A stretch of 64,000 nt of DNA from an uncultured Polaribacter sp. Its GTDB lineage: Bacteria; Bacteroidota; Bacteroidia; Flavobacteriales; Flavobacteriaceae. Each line of letters opens with the position of its first letter. Within the stretch, counting starts at the first letter, position 1. The notes beneath the pieces were generated by a model. It saw nothing but the letters and a program-made list of their open reading frames with translations, was not told where the DNA came from and ran no database searches. Location of the stretch: NCBI RefSeq assembly GCF_947503855.1, contig NZ_CANNFF010000006.1:151516-215515 (forward strand). The letters run 5' to 3'. Both the position numbers and the translations under genes were made by a program. This document shows, in pieces, positions 28,610 to 38,237 of this stretch.

Positions 28610-28766
28610 TTCTTAATGTTTAATTTTGTGCAAAAATAATTTTTTTACGCAATTATGCAAGTCTTTTTTAAGAAATATAATAAAAAGTTATTTTTAAGAT
28701 TAATTATACTGATAACTAATTATTAAAACTTAAAAATAATTTTTAATTCAATAAAAAAAGAACGTA

Positions 28767-29339
28767 TTAATTTTTTGTAGGTATCCATTTTATTTCTTCT
28801 ACCTGTGTGTCTTTAGTCAATTTTCGTGCCAGCACAAAAAGAAAGTCAGAAAGTCTGTTTAGGTAAATTAAAATGTCATTATTTATATTTTCTTGATCGT
28901 TTAATTCAACAGAAAGTCTTTCTGCACGTCTACAAACACATCTAGCAATGTGACAGAATGACACTGCTTGATGCCCTCCAGGAAGTATAAAATGTGTCAT
29001 TTGGGGTAACTCAGCCTCCATTTTATCGATTTCATTTTCTAAAAAGGCAATCGATTTTTTATCAACTTTAGGAATATTTAATCGTTGTTTACCACTTTTT
29101 AAGGTTTCTTTTTCTGGAGGAGTAGCCAACATTGCACCTAGTGTAAACAGTTCATTTTGAATATTTAAAAGAAGATTTTTTGCATTTTTAGAAATTTCTT
29201 GGTCTTTTATTAACCCAATATAAGAGTTTAGTTCATCTACAGTGCCATAGCTCTCGATGCGTAAATTGTATTTTTTTACTCTTGTGCCGCCAAAAAGAGC
29301 TGTTGTACCTGTGTCTCCTGTTTTTGTGTAAATTTTCAT
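28767..29339 (-). CDS. ATP:cob(I)alamin adenosyltransferase, PduO type
   Basis: 190 residues. 'MKIYTKTGDTGTTALFGGTRVKK' is the ATP-binding N-terminus, 'GTVDELNSYIGL' the conserved second motif, and 'CRRAERLSV' with 'YLNRLSDFLFVLAR' the C-terminal helices of PduO-type enzymes. It forms adenosylcobalamin, the chromophore form used by CarH-type light sensors, and one such regulator is encoded at 38857. No de novo corrin synthesis genes are here, so the substrate is probably salvaged B12. Confidence 0.95.
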   Translation of the reverse strand: MKIYTKTGDTGTTALFGGTRVKKYNLRIESYGTVDELNSYIGLIKDQEISKNAKNLLLNIQNELFTLGAMLATPPEKETLKSGKQRLNIPKVDKKSIAFLENEIDKMEAELPQMTHFILPGGHQAVSFCHIARCVCRRAERLSVELNDQENINNDILIYLNRLSDFLFVLARKLTKDTQVEEIKWIPTKN

Positions 29340-29403
29340 GTTGATGAGTTCAAGATTTTGGGTTTAAAATTCAAAGTTACAAAGTTTACTTTCTAAGAAA
29401 ATG

Positions 29404-30180
29404 TTAAACTCTAATTTTAAAATGTTCTTTTGCTTGTTCTTTTCTAAAAAATACAATTCCGTAATAAAAAAGGTCTACTGTTACAGTAACTTTTGGATTG
29501 TTTTTTATTTCAATCCAAGTACTTTCCATTTCTGTATCCCGATAAATATCATTAAAAATAAAAAATGAGTTATTATGAATAGTTGAAACACAATTATTAA
29601 AATGTACTAGGGTTTCTTTTTTTGTATGATTCTCGTTAAAAAGAATACAATCAAAAGTGCTGTTTTTTGTAACATCTGATATTGTTTTAGAAAACTTGCC
29701 TGTTATTATTTTTATTTGTTCTAAATGGTTGTTTTCAAAAATGTTTTTAGCCACTTTTGAAGTTTCTTTACAGTTTTCTAAAGTGGTTATATTCGATGTT
29801 TTGTTTCCAGCTTTTAAGGCAGTTGTATACACACCCAAAGAAGTGCCAATTTCTAAAATGCTTTTAGGTTTAAAATACTTTATAATTTTGATTAAAATAC
29901 GTGTTTTTTTATTAGAAATAGGACCTATTTTTTCAATTCTAGGAGTTTGAAGTGTATTAGTTTTAAAAACATTAGAATCAATATCAAAATTTGTTACTTT
30001 TTTAAAGCTTTTAGTATCTGAAAGTTGATTTTTTATGTTTTGAAAAGCCTCCCATTTTTTGGCGTTTATTTTTTTGTACAATCCTTTGGTAACCAAATTA
30101 AAAATAAAAGGGGAGTGTACCCCATGTTGGTTGGTTGATTTTAATAAAAAAGCAAGAAATTTTCTTTGGTGGTAAAACAT
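29404..30180 (-). CDS. class I SAM-dependent methyltransferase
   Basis: 258 residues. 'KSILEIGTSLGVYTTALKAG' is the SAM-binding glycine loop, followed by 'NITTLENCKETSKVAKNIFE' (acidic ribose contact) and 'FDCILFNENHTKKET'. It resembles O-methyltransferase-like proteins of Flavobacteriaceae whose first 70 residues ('FYHQRKFLAFLLKSTNQHGVHSPFIF') are also conserved. Substrate unknown. It lies 64 bases upstream of the adenosyltransferase on the same strand, so may be cotranscribed with it. Confidence 0.85.
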   Translation of the reverse strand: MFYHQRKFLAFLLKSTNQHGVHSPFIFNLVTKGLYKKINAKKWEAFQNIKNQLSDTKSFKKVTNFDIDSNVFKTNTLQTPRIEKIGPISNKKTRILIKIIKYFKPKSILEIGTSLGVYTTALKAGNKTSNITTLENCKETSKVAKNIFENNHLEQIKIITGKFSKTISDVTKNSTFDCILFNENHTKKETLVHFNNCVSTIHNNSFFIFNDIYRDTEMESTWIEIKNNPKVTVTVDLFYYGIVFFRKEQAKEHFKIRV

Positions 30181-30262
30181 TTTGTAAAAATGAAAAACGA
30201 AATTAAAATAAAATTATAGCTTTATCCTCATAAAAGGTATATTTATTTTCCATACTATTTAT

Positions 30263-30297
30263 AAAAAAAACCGAAGAGTTAACTTCGGTTTTTTTTT
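30263..30297 (-). terminator. terminator after fumC
   Basis: AAAACCGAAG and CTTCGGTTTT form a 10 bp stem around AGTTAA, flanked by A and T runs. It lies just beyond the fumC stop on the minus strand. Confidence 0.85.
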
Positions 30298-30312
30298 AGT
30301 AAAATATTCTCT

Positions 30313-31710
30313 CTATTTTAGACTACCTGTCATTTCTTCTGGTTTTACCCAAGCATCATATTCTTGTGGAGTTACATACCCCAAATTAACAGCTTCTTCT
30401 TTTAGAGTAGTGCCATTTTTATGAGCAGTATTTGCAATTTCTGCTGCTTTGTAATAACCAATTTTAGTGTTTAAAGCCGTAACTAACATTAAAGAATTAT
30501 TTACCAATTCATTAATTCTTGAGTGATTTGGTGTTATACCAGCTACACAATTTTCTTCAAAAGAAGTACAAGCATCTCCAATTAATTGTGCAGATTGTAA
30601 TACGTTTGCAGCCATCATTGGTTTAAACACATTTAATTCGTAATGACCTTGTGTGCCACCAACGGTAACAGCAACATCATTGCCCATAACTTGTGCACAT
30701 ACCATTGTAATAGCTTCTGCCTGTGTTGGGTTAACTTTACCTGGCATAATAGATGAACCTGGTTCGTTTGCAGGTATTATAATTTCTCCAATTCCAGATC
30801 TTGGTCCAGAGGCCATTAAACGAATATCATTTGCAATTTTATTTAAAGAAACAGCTATTTGTTTTAAAGCTCCATGAGTTTCTACTAAAGCATCATGTGC
30901 TGCCAAAGCTTCAAATTTATTTTCTGCAGTTACAAAAGGTAAGTCTGTAAATTCTGCAATATATTTTGCGACTAATACATCATATCCTTTAGGTGTATTT
31001 AAACCAGTACCAACAGCTGTACCACCAAGAGCTAACTGACTTAAATGTGCTAAGGTATTTTCTAAAGCTTTTAAACCAAAATCTAATTGAGCAACGTATC
31101 CAGAAAATTCTTGTCCTAACGTTAAAGGAGTTGCGTCCATTAAGTGTGTTCTACCAATTTTAACTACATCTTTAAAAGCTACTGCCTTTTTATTTAAGGT
31201 GTTTCTTAATTTAATAATGCCTGGTATCGTAGTTTCTATCACTTTTTTATAAATAGCAATATGCATCCCTGTAGGAAAAGTATCGTTTGATGATTGCGAT
31301 TTGTTTACATCGTCATTAGGTTGAATTGTTTTTTCACCTTCACCAATTACTTTACCAGCTATTTCATGAGCTCTGTTAGCAATTACTTCGTTTACATTCA
31401 TATTAGATTGTGTACCAGAACCTGTTTGCCAAATTACCAAAGGAAACTGATCATTATGTTTACCTTCTAAAATTTCATCACAAACTTTTGCAATGAAGTC
31501 TCTTTTTTCTGATGATAACACTCCCAATTCTGTATTTGTATAGGCCGCTGCTTTTTTTAAGTATGCAAAACCATAAACAATTTCTAAAGGCATAGATGCA
31601 GGTGCCCCAATTTTAAAGTTATTTCTAGAGCGTTCTGTTTGAGCTCCCCAATACTTATCTGCAGGCACATTTACTTGCCCCATTGTATCTTTTTCTATTC
31701 TGTATTTCAT
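30313..31710 (-). CDS. fumC: class II fumarate hydratase
   Basis: 465 residues. '[16 protein letters not shown]' is the fumarase/aspartase signature, with '[17 protein letters not shown]', '[12 protein letters not shown]' and '[19 protein letters not shown]' as the other active-site segments. It interconverts fumarate and malate in the TCA cycle and is the oxygen-stable, iron-free type. It also recycles the fumarate released by ArgH from the arginine operon. Confidence 0.97.
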   Translation of the reverse strand: MKYRIEKDTMGQVNVPADKYWGAQTERSRNNFKIGAPASMPLEIVYGFAYLKKAAAYTNTELGVLSSEKRDFIAKVCDEILEGKHNDQFPLVIWQTGSGTQSNMNVNEVIANRAHEIAGKVIGEGEKTIQPNDDVNKSQSSNDTFPTGMHIAIYKKVIETTIPGIIKLRNTLNKKAVAFKDVVKIGRTHLMDATPLTLGQEFSGYVAQLDFGLKALENTLAHLSQLALGGTAVGTGLNTPKGYDVLVAKYIAEFTDLPFVTAENKFEALAAHDALVETHGALKQIAVSLNKIANDIRLMASGPRSGIGEIIIPANEPGSSIMPGKVNPTQAEAITMVCAQVMGNDVAVTVGGTQGHYELNVFKPMMAANVLQSAQLIGDACTSFEENCVAGITPNHSRINELVNNSLMLVTALNTKIGYYKAAEIANTAHKNGTTLKEEAVNLGYVTPQEYDAWVKPEEMTGSLK

Positions 31711-31735
31711 TTTGAATGATTGTTTGTGTAGCCAA

Positions 31736-31743
31736 CAAATTTA
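31736..31743 (-). promoter_or_regulatory. candidate -7 element of fumC
   Basis: TAAATTTG on the minus strand matches TAnnTTTG 26 bases before the fumC ATG. No clear -33 element is seen. Confidence 0.35.
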
Positions 31744-31833
31744 CAAAAAAGCAGGCATATTATTTATAAACATTTTGCTTGTTTTTATGTTGAAAATTTT
31801 TAGTTTTTGATAGTGAAATTTGAAAATATGTGT

Positions 31834-31841
31834 TATTTTTG
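31834..31841 (+). promoter_or_regulatory. candidate -7 element of the small membrane protein gene
   Basis: TATTTTTG matches TAnnTTTG 28 bases ahead of the ATG at 31869, which supports this short ORF being expressed independently. Confidence 0.35.
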
Positions 31842-31868
31842 CAATATTAATTATTTAAAGAATTTAAA

Positions 31869-32042
31869 ATGTTAGATTTTTCTCAATTTTCTGGATTAGT
31901 TTTATTCATGTTTATTTTTACAGCTGGTTTTTGGTTGTTAATTTTTTTACTAACATTTGTAGTACCATATTGGATTGGTGGAACTATTTGGGAAAACTTA
32001 AAGTTGAAAAAAGAAGCTAGAGAAGCTGCTGAAGGCAGATAA
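31869..32042 (+). CDS. 57-residue single-pass membrane protein, unknown function
   Basis: A small ORF (MLDFSQFSG...AAEGR, TAA stop) flanked by a candidate promoter element and a strong terminator, which makes it a real transcription unit. A hydrophobic stretch at about residues 9-35 (LVLFMFIFTAGFWLLIFLL) is followed by 'VPYWIGGTIWENLK' and a charged helix 'LKKEAREAAEGR', so the C-terminus is probably cytoplasmic. It lies between the divergent fumC and the terminator shared with the outer membrane receptor gene. I do not recognise a named family. Confidence 0.75.
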   Translation: MLDFSQFSGLVLFMFIFTAGFWLLIFLLTFVVPYWIGGTIWENLKLKKEAREAAEGR

Positions 32043-32062
32043 CATTAAGATATATTCACAAC

Positions 32063-32098
32063 AAAAAACTCGTAACATTAATTTGTTACGAGTTTTTT
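32063..32098. terminator. bidirectional terminator after the small membrane protein gene
   Basis: AAACTCGTAACA and TGTTACGAGTTT make a 12 bp stem around a short AT loop, flanked by A and T runs. It can also serve the receptor gene ending at 32154. Confidence 0.88.
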
Positions 32099-32153
32099 GT
32101 TGCTTTCCCTTTGGGAAGGTCTAAATTGCTTTTTGCAATTTAGGGATAGGATT

Positions 32154-34613
32154 TTATCCTTCAAAATCATTATCACCTCCATTGTAATCTCTGTTTCCTT
32201 TAAACTTTTGTTTTTTCTGATTGAAACGATATACAAAGCTAACTCTTATTTGACGTTCTCTCCATTGAAATTCACTGTATTGTTCTGAAAAATCTGGTAT
32301 TATTGTTGTTCGTTCACTTCTACGTCCATTAAAAACATCGCTAATATTTAAACTTAAAGAAGCTTTTTCGTTAAAAATATCTTTACTAGCTGCAATGTTC
32401 ATCGTAAAAATTCCATTTGTTTGAGATATGGCACTTTGAGATGCACCTCTGTAATTAGAGTTGATTTGTAAATCAGTTTTCCCTGGAAGTGTTATTTTTT
32501 GATTTAAACGTAAGGAAAATGCTGTATTTTGAAAATCAAAATTTTGAGTTTTATTAGTAACAGGGTTTGTGTAGTCTCCATCTGTAGTAACATTAAATAA
32601 ATTAAAATCACTGTTGATGTTCCAAACTTTAAAAGGTCTATAGTTTAACGTAAATTCAAACCCAACCCTTTCTTGTGTAGATAAGTTTACTGGAAATCTT
32701 CTAGTAATTGGGTCACCATTATCTGTGGTTTCTCCTGTATCTTCTTGAATTCTTTCCCAACTATCATTACTTATATTATAATAAATTGAGGTGCTTAACG
32801 TAAATTTTTCCCATCGTTTTAAATATCCTAAATCAACAGCATCAGTAAATACAGGATTCAAATCTACATTACCCGTATAAATATTTGCTTCACTAGATCT
32901 GCTAGGAAAAGGGTTTAAGCTTCTTCCTCTAGGTCTTCGAACTCTTCTATTATATCCTAAGGTCATATTTTCGCCATCTTTAATTTCGTATCCTAAATTT
33001 AAAGTAGGAAATAAATTGCCATAAGTACTCTTTTTAGGAACGCTAACATTAGCTTGATCAATTTCTACAGATGTATATTCATAACGTAAACCAGCTAAAA
33101 GAGATATATTATTAAATTTCTGACCATATTGAAAGTAGGCTGCGTTTACAAATTCTTTATAATTAAAGTTATTGTCTAAAAGGACTTCTGTAGGTATATT
33201 GTTTTTAAAATCTGTTTGTTCTAAAAAGAAACTATTAAAAATGTCTCTATAATTTCCTCTATAACCTGCTTCATACTGAATATTTTCTCCTACTGGATGT
33301 ACATAATCAATTTGTAGTAAAGCTCTATCTTCATTTTGGCTTTCGATAACTTCTTCAATTTCATCAGTAAAATCAGCTATAACATCAATCTCTGGTATAA
33401 AGTTTATTTTATCTTCTACTTCTGTCGAGTACTGTAAGTTTACAGATAATCTTTTTCCAGAATCATCAAAAGTATTCACATAATCTAAGGTGTACTGTAT
33501 TCTTTCTTCATCTTCTGATTCGTCTTCTGTTCTTTTAGTAGCTTGTTTTATGTTTCCATTAGGTTCAAATCTATCAATAATATTTGTATTTACATCATCA
33601 TCATTACCACCATTAAAAATTATATTACCAATAATACTAGAACTTTTTGTTAGGTAATATTCAGCACCAAAGCTTGTAAATATTGACCTTCCCAATCTAT
33701 CAAAATTTCTTGTTTCTATAATTCTATTTATATTTTCTGATGTTGGATTAACATATTTTGTGTCGTAATAAGAGCTACCTGGGGTTTCATTATATCTAAA
33801 CCCTGTGTTTGTAAAAAAGTTCCATTTTTCTGTACGCCAATTGGCATTAAATGCAGTACCAACTCTTTCTGGATATCCTAAATCTAATTGTAAAGAACCG
33901 TTAAAACCTTTTAGTTTATTTTTTCTAAGAATGATATTTAATATACCTGCTGTCCCTTCTGCATCATACCTAGAGGAAGGTGAGGTAATAACTTCTACTT
34001 TTTCAATAGCTTCTGCATGTATTTGTCTTAATGCATCTGCACCATTAATACCCACTAATGCACTTGGTCTACCATCAATTAAAATAGTTACGTTTTCATT
34101 TCCACGTAAACTTACGTTCCCTTCTACATCTACTTGTACAGAAGGCACGTTACCTAGAACATCACTAGCATTACCACCTCTAATTGAAAGGTCTTTACCA
34201 ATATTAAATACTTTTTTATCTAATCTAATATCTACTGTTGTTTTTTCTGCAACCACAACAATTTCATCTAAAGAACTGGTGTCTTCAGATAATTTAATGG
34301 TTCCTAAATTTAAATCTTTGGTAATGGTTTGCTTTGGGAATTTTTTAGATTTAAATGAAATAAATTCTATACTAATTTCGTAAGTTCCTTTTGGAGCTTC
34401 TACATTAAATTCACCATCAATACCAGTAATACCACCGGATAATTTATTAGTAATAGAATTTTTTAAAACAATAGTAGCATACTCTAAGGGTTTATTTGAA
34501 GTAGCATCTATAACCTTACCATAGATTTTTATATTGTTTGAATCGTTTATTTGTTGAGAAAATGATTTGTTTGCTAGTAATAAGAAAAGTAGTAGTGTAA
34601 GATTTTTTATCAA
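32154..34613 (-). CDS. TonB-dependent receptor-like outer membrane beta-barrel protein
   Basis: 819 residues. Signal peptide (1-20, ends NKSFSQ). A carboxypeptidase regulatory-like domain 'IKIYGKVIDATSNKPLEYATIV' spans about 27-105. The plug domain has 'NVPSVQVDVEGNVSLRGNENVTILIDGRPSAL' and is followed by a beta-barrel of the OMP_b-brl type (PF14905 group) with 'GYNRRVRRPRGRSLNPFPSRSS'. The C-terminus has an unusual Asp/Gly/Asn-rich tail after the last strand. These proteins resemble SusC but have no SusD partner. Ligand unknown. Confidence 0.9.
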   Translation of the reverse strand: MIKNLTLLLFLLLANKSFSQQINDSNNIKIYGKVIDATSNKPLEYATIVLKNSITNKLSGGITGIDGEFNVEAPKGTYEISIEFISFKSKKFPKQTITKDLNLGTIKLSEDTSSLDEIVVVAEKTTVDIRLDKKVFNIGKDLSIRGGNASDVLGNVPSVQVDVEGNVSLRGNENVTILIDGRPSALVGINGADALRQIHAEAIEKVEVITSPSSRYDAEGTAGILNIILRKNKLKGFNGSLQLDLGYPERVGTAFNANWRTEKWNFFTNTGFRYNETPGSSYYDTKYVNPTSENINRIIETRNFDRLGRSIFTSFGAEYYLTKSSSIIGNIIFNGGNDDDVNTNIIDRFEPNGNIKQATKRTEDESEDEERIQYTLDYVNTFDDSGKRLSVNLQYSTEVEDKINFIPEIDVIADFTDEIEEVIESQNEDRALLQIDYVHPVGENIQYEAGYRGNYRDIFNSFFLEQTDFKNNIPTEVLLDNNFNYKEFVNAAYFQYGQKFNNISLLAGLRYEYTSVEIDQANVSVPKKSTYGNLFPTLNLGYEIKDGENMTLGYNRRVRRPRGRSLNPFPSRSSEANIYTGNVDLNPVFTDAVDLGYLKRWEKFTLSTSIYYNISNDSWERIQEDTGETTDNGDPITRRFPVNLSTQERVGFEFTLNYRPFKVWNINSDFNLFNVTTDGDYTNPVTNKTQNFDFQNTAFSLRLNQKITLPGKTDLQINSNYRGASQSAISQTNGIFTMNIAASKDIFNEKASLSLNISDVFNGRRSERTTIIPDFSEQYSEFQWRERQIRVSFVYRFNQKKQKFKGNRDYNGGDNDFEG

Positions 34614-34707
34614 AACTTTTTTTTAAAATTTTTATGACTACAAATTTCACACATAGTTTAACTGCATTTAGTTAAACAAAAGTTAATAAATATTAAAAAA
34701 ATTAATT

Positions 34708-35049
34708 CTAAATAATGTTTGTAATTTCTTCTGAAGGTCTGCCAATAACCGCTTTTTTATTATTTACAACAATAGGGCGTTCTATAAGCTTAGGGTATTT
34801 TAACATAGCTGTAATAATTTGCTTATCTGAAAGCTCTTTGCCTTTGTAATTTTCTTTCCAAATTTTTTCTGTTTTTCTAACTAAATCAATAGGAGAGATG
34901 TTTAACAAATTAATGATTTCATTTAATTCCTTTTCTGTAAGATTATGTTCTAAATATTTAATAATTTGAAATTCTTTACCAGAATTTTCTAAAATAGCTA
35001 AACCTTCTCTAGATTTTCTGCATCTCGGGTTGTGGTATATTTTTATCAT
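34708..35049 (-). CDS. ArsC/Spx-family arsenate reductase-like protein
   Basis: 113 residues from the ATG at 35049 (four codons inside the longest frame), the usual family start. 'MIKIYHNPRCRKSREGLAIL' carries the catalytic cysteine at residue 10, and 'RPIVVNNKKAVIGRP' is the conserved cis-proline and arginine region of the thioredoxin fold. It is glutaredoxin-linked arsenate reductase-like, but no ars operon is present, so it may instead be a general thiol oxidoreductase such as YffB. It is 23 bases downstream of prfB. Confidence 0.88.
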   Translation of the reverse strand: MIKIYHNPRCRKSREGLAILENSGKEFQIIKYLEHNLTEKELNEIINLLNISPIDLVRKTEKIWKENYKGKELSDKQIITAMLKYPKLIERPIVVNNKKAVIGRPSEEITNII

Positions 35050-35083
35050 TTTTAGTTTCAAAGTTTCTATTTTTGCTTACAGC

Positions 35084-36178
35084 TTACTCTTTCTTTTGCC
35101 CATTCAACATTAAATACGCTTTTAAGAATGCGTTTATATTTCCATCCATTACGGCATCCACATTACCTGTTTCTTGCCCAGTTCTTACATCTTTTACTAA
35201 TTTATAAGGATGCATTACATAATTTCTGATTTGGCTTCCCCATTCGTTTTTCATTTTGTTAGCTTCTATATCATCTCTAGCAGCTTGTTGTTTTTGCAGT
35301 TCAATTTCATATAATTGAGATTTTAACATCTGCATTGCAGTAGCTCTATTATCGTGCTGAGAACGAGAATTGGAACAAGAAATTTGTATACCTGTTGGTT
35401 TGTGTGTTAATTGAACTTTTGTTTCTACTTTATTTACGTTTTGCCCTCCAGCACCACTAGAACGTGCAGTGGTAATTTCTATATCTGCTGGGTTTATTTC
35501 TATTTCAATAGAATCGTCTGCAACAGGATACACATACACAGAAGCAAAACTGGTATGACGTTTTGCATTGCTATCAAAAGGAGAAATACGCACCAATCGA
35601 TGTACTCCATTTTCGCCTTTTAACCAACCAAAAGCATAATCGCCATCTACTTCAACTGTTACTGTTTTTATACCTGCAGTATCACCTGCTTGATAATTAA
35701 GCGTTTTTAATTTAAAACCTTGTTTTTCTGACCACATTGTATACATTCTAAACAACATTTCTGCCCAATCGCAACTTTCTGTACCTCCTGCACCCGCTGT
35801 TATTTGTACAACTGCAGATAGTGAATCTCCTTCTTCAGAAAGCATGTTTTTAAACTCAATATCTTCTAAAAAAGTACTAAGTTTTTCAAATTGTGCTGTA
35901 ATTTCTGTTTCTTCAACTTCACCATCTTTATAAAAATCATATAAAACCTGTATGTCTTCATCCATAACCACTAAGGTATTGTAATCTTCTACCCACTTTT
36001 TTTTGAAACGCAGTTCTTTCATTACAATTTCTGCGGTTTTTGGATCGTTCCAAAAATCTGGATTAGCCGTTTTTTCTTCTTCGTTAGCTATCTCAATTAA
36101 TTTTTTATTAATCTCTAAATAAGATTTTAGTAATTCAATTCTTTTAGAAATATTTTTTAGTTGGTCTTGTGTAATCAT
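35084..36178 (-). CDS. prfB: peptide chain release factor 2
   Basis: About 364 residues from '[14 protein letters not shown]'. The UGA-recognition tripeptide SPF is in '[17 protein letters not shown]' and the catalytic GGQ in '[20 protein letters not shown]'. Many bacteria need a programmed +1 frameshift near codon 25 of prfB. Here the frame is continuous through '[18 protein letters not shown]', so no such autoregulation exists. Two in-frame ATGs lie slightly upstream (36184, 36187). Confidence 0.96.
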   Translation of the reverse strand: MITQDQLKNISKRIELLKSYLEINKKLIEIANEEEKTANPDFWNDPKTAEIVMKELRFKKKWVEDYNTLVVMDEDIQVLYDFYKDGEVEETEITAQFEKLSTFLEDIEFKNMLSEEGDSLSAVVQITAGAGGTESCDWAEMLFRMYTMWSEKQGFKLKTLNYQAGDTAGIKTVTVEVDGDYAFGWLKGENGVHRLVRISPFDSNAKRHTSFASVYVYPVADDSIEIEINPADIEITTARSSGAGGQNVNKVETKVQLTHKPTGIQISCSNSRSQHDNRATAMQMLKSQLYEIELQKQQAARDDIEANKMKNEWGSQIRNYVMHPYKLVKDVRTGQETGNVDAVMDGNINAFLKAYLMLNGQKKE

Positions 36179-36265
36179 AAGCATCACAAAAATAAACGAT
36201 TTTTTATGATTTCTTCTTTTAAAACTAAGCCTTATTTTTATAGATTTATAAAAAATATTTTTACC

Positions 36266-36436
36266 ATGAAAAAATTACTACTTTTTACAAGCTTATCTTT
36301 TAATGGCTTTGCTCAATTTTCATAGAAAAATCTGGAAAAAAATTATAAAAAGGAATTAGCAAGCTAGAAGGATTATTTTACTTTTTATTATGATAAAAAT
36401 AAGGACAAGTTATTTTTACAAGTAAAAAATTTTTGA
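36266..36436 (+). pseudogene. relic of a secreted protein N-terminus, probably a DUF5117/DUF5118 zinc metalloprotease
   Basis: An ATG opens a signal peptide ([17 protein letters not shown]), then two TAG codons (36323 and 36365) interrupt a frame that still reads '[22 protein letters not shown]' to a TGA at 36434. The last segment resembles the start of DUF5118-type metalloproteases of Bacteroidota. The remaining hundreds of residues are absent, so this is a deletion remnant. Family assignment is from memory of the motif and tentative. The frame conservation between the stops is what suggests a former gene. Confidence 0.5.
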
Positions 36437-36479
36437 AATTTTATTTAAAGAATATTTAAAAACTAACAAAGAAAAGCGA

Positions 36480-37499
36480 ATGACAATAGACTTAATTTCA
36501 GACACAGTAACTAAACCATCACCAGAAATGTTACAAGCTATGATGCAAGCAAAAGTGGGTGATGATGTGTTTAATATGGACCCAACAGTAAATGCTTTGC
36601 AAGAAAAAGTTGCAAATATGTTTGGTGTGGAAGCAGCTCTTTTTTTTCCATCTGGAACCATGGCAAATCAAACTGCGATAAAATTACATACGCAACCTGG
36701 AGATTTGGTTATTTGCGATAAATACGCACATATTTACAATTACGAAAGTGGCGGAGTTGCCTTTAATTCTGGCGTAACTTGTAAATTAATAGATGGTAAT
36801 AGAGGCATGTTTACGGCTAATCAAATAGTAGATATTGCTACTGCAAAACCTCAAATTTACTTACCTTTTACAAAGTTGGTTTGTATAGAAAACACCACCA
36901 ATAAAGGTGGTGGAGCTTGTTGGGACTTTACTGAAATTGAGAAGATTTATCAAATTGCAAAAGAAAATAACTTGGCTTTTCATTTAGATGGTGCACGTTT
37001 ATTTAATGCTTTGGTGGCTAAAAACGAATCGCCCAAACAATATGGTGCCTTGTTTGATACTATTTCTATTTGTTTTTCTAAAGGATTAGGAGCACCTATT
37101 GGTTCTATGTTGTTGGGCTCTAAAGAGCATATAAATAAAGCTTTACGTTTAAGAAAGCTATTAGGTGGTGGTATGAGACAAGTTGGTTTTTTAGCAGCAG
37201 CAGCCAATTATGCTTTAGATAATAATATTTCTCGATTGGCAGAAGATCATAAAAAAGCCAAAGAAATTGCTACAGTTTTAGAAAGCTGTAGTTACATTTC
37301 AAAAATAGAAACAGTAGAAACCAATATTTTAATTTTTTATGTGGATGAAAAAATAGGAGCAGACAATTTTATTGATAAAATGGCAGACAAAAATATTCTA
37401 TTAACACCTATGGGAGAAGGTAAAATTAGAATTGTAACCCATTTAAACTATACAGACGAAATGCATCAAGTATTATTAAAAGAACTACAAAATTTTTAG
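36480..37499 (+). CDS. ltaE: low-specificity L-threonine aldolase
   Basis: 339 residues. This is a PLP fold-type I enzyme: '[18 protein letters not shown]' at the N-terminus, '[11 protein letters not shown]'-type '[14 protein letters not shown]', the PLP lysine in '[15 protein letters not shown]', and '[18 protein letters not shown]'. It splits L-threonine or allo-threonine to glycine and acetaldehyde. Monocistronic. Confidence 0.93.
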   Translation: MTIDLISDTVTKPSPEMLQAMMQAKVGDDVFNMDPTVNALQEKVANMFGVEAALFFPSGTMANQTAIKLHTQPGDLVICDKYAHIYNYESGGVAFNSGVTCKLIDGNRGMFTANQIVDIATAKPQIYLPFTKLVCIENTTNKGGGACWDFTEIEKIYQIAKENNLAFHLDGARLFNALVAKNESPKQYGALFDTISICFSKGLGAPIGSMLLGSKEHINKALRLRKLLGGGMRQVGFLAAAANYALDNNISRLAEDHKKAKEIATVLESCSYISKIETVETNILIFYVDEKIGADNFIDKMADKNILLTPMGEGKIRIVTHLNYTDEMHQVLLKELQNF

Positions 37500-37620
37500 A
37501 AGTAAAAACCTATTATTATAAGAGAAAATAACTCTGTAAAACACTCTTAATTTTATCATATAAAACAACATTTCTAATGGCAAAGGCAAAAGGATGGTAT
37601 TTTTTAATTGAAATATACTT

Positions 37621-38235
37621 TTAATTAGTACTGTTTAACTTAGCTAATTCTTTGTAATTTCTTTTTAGTTTTTTTAATAAAAATCCATAGAGTAGTTGAT
37701 AAAACAACCACAAGACACCTAAAAATAAAAGAGTAGCAAGTAACGTTGCCCCAATTACCATAAAAACTTGAGTTGTATTTAAGTCTTTAGAATTTGTATT
37801 AATTGTTGCTACAGTTGCCACCAGCATTAGTATTGCTACATAAGTTAAATTAAAAATCACATAGTTTCTAACTGTTTTTCTAGTCTTTAAAATATTATTC
37901 ATTAAATTTTTTGTAGAATCTACAATAGAAATTTTTCGGTAGTTTACGTAAAACTTTATCAAAAAGTAAAAAATAATAATGTATGCTAAAATGTTAGAAT
38001 AGTATATAAAATTCTCTAATCCAATTTTTCGATACTCTTCCATAGCAGTTTTAATATCTACAAAAAAGTACAAAGAATTTAAGATTACAAATTCTAAAAT
38101 ACCAATAATAAAAATCCATTTTACTATTGATGATGATTTGGAATGTGCTAACTTATAAATTTCTATGGCAGATAATTTACTAGTTTCTTCTGGTTGATTG
38201 CTCCAGGCTTTTTTATAATTGTCTAATAAATCCAT
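37621..38235 (-). CDS. four-helix membrane protein paired with an ECF sigma factor (putative anti-sigma)
   Basis: 204 residues. A cytoplasmic N-terminus of about 35 residues (MDLLDNYKKAWSNQPEETSK) precedes four membrane helices (about 37-60, 81-104, 120-143 and 155-185) and a basic C-terminal tail. It begins two bases after the ECF sigma stop, so the pair is almost certainly cotranscribed and coupled. Position and topology suggest an anti-sigma factor, but no zinc-binding or RseA-like domain is visible, so this is inference. Homologues are found beside ECF genes in Flavobacteriaceae. Confidence 0.7.
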   Translation of the reverse strand: MDLLDNYKKAWSNQPEETSKLSAIEIYKLAHSKSSSIVKWIFIIGILEFVILNSLYFFVDIKTAMEEYRKIGLENFIYYSNILAYIIIFYFLIKFYVNYRKISIVDSTKNLMNNILKTRKTVRNYVIFNLTYVAILMLVATVATINTNSKDLNTTQVFMVIGATLLATLLFLGVLWLFYQLLYGFLLKKLKRNYKELAKLNSTN

Positions 38236-38237
38236 AA

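Noticed and set aside
33805..34383. 192-codon plus-strand ORF
   Set aside because: It lies fully antisense to the N-terminal region of the outer membrane receptor. The protein is low-complexity and matches no family, while the other strand encodes clear plug-domain motifs.
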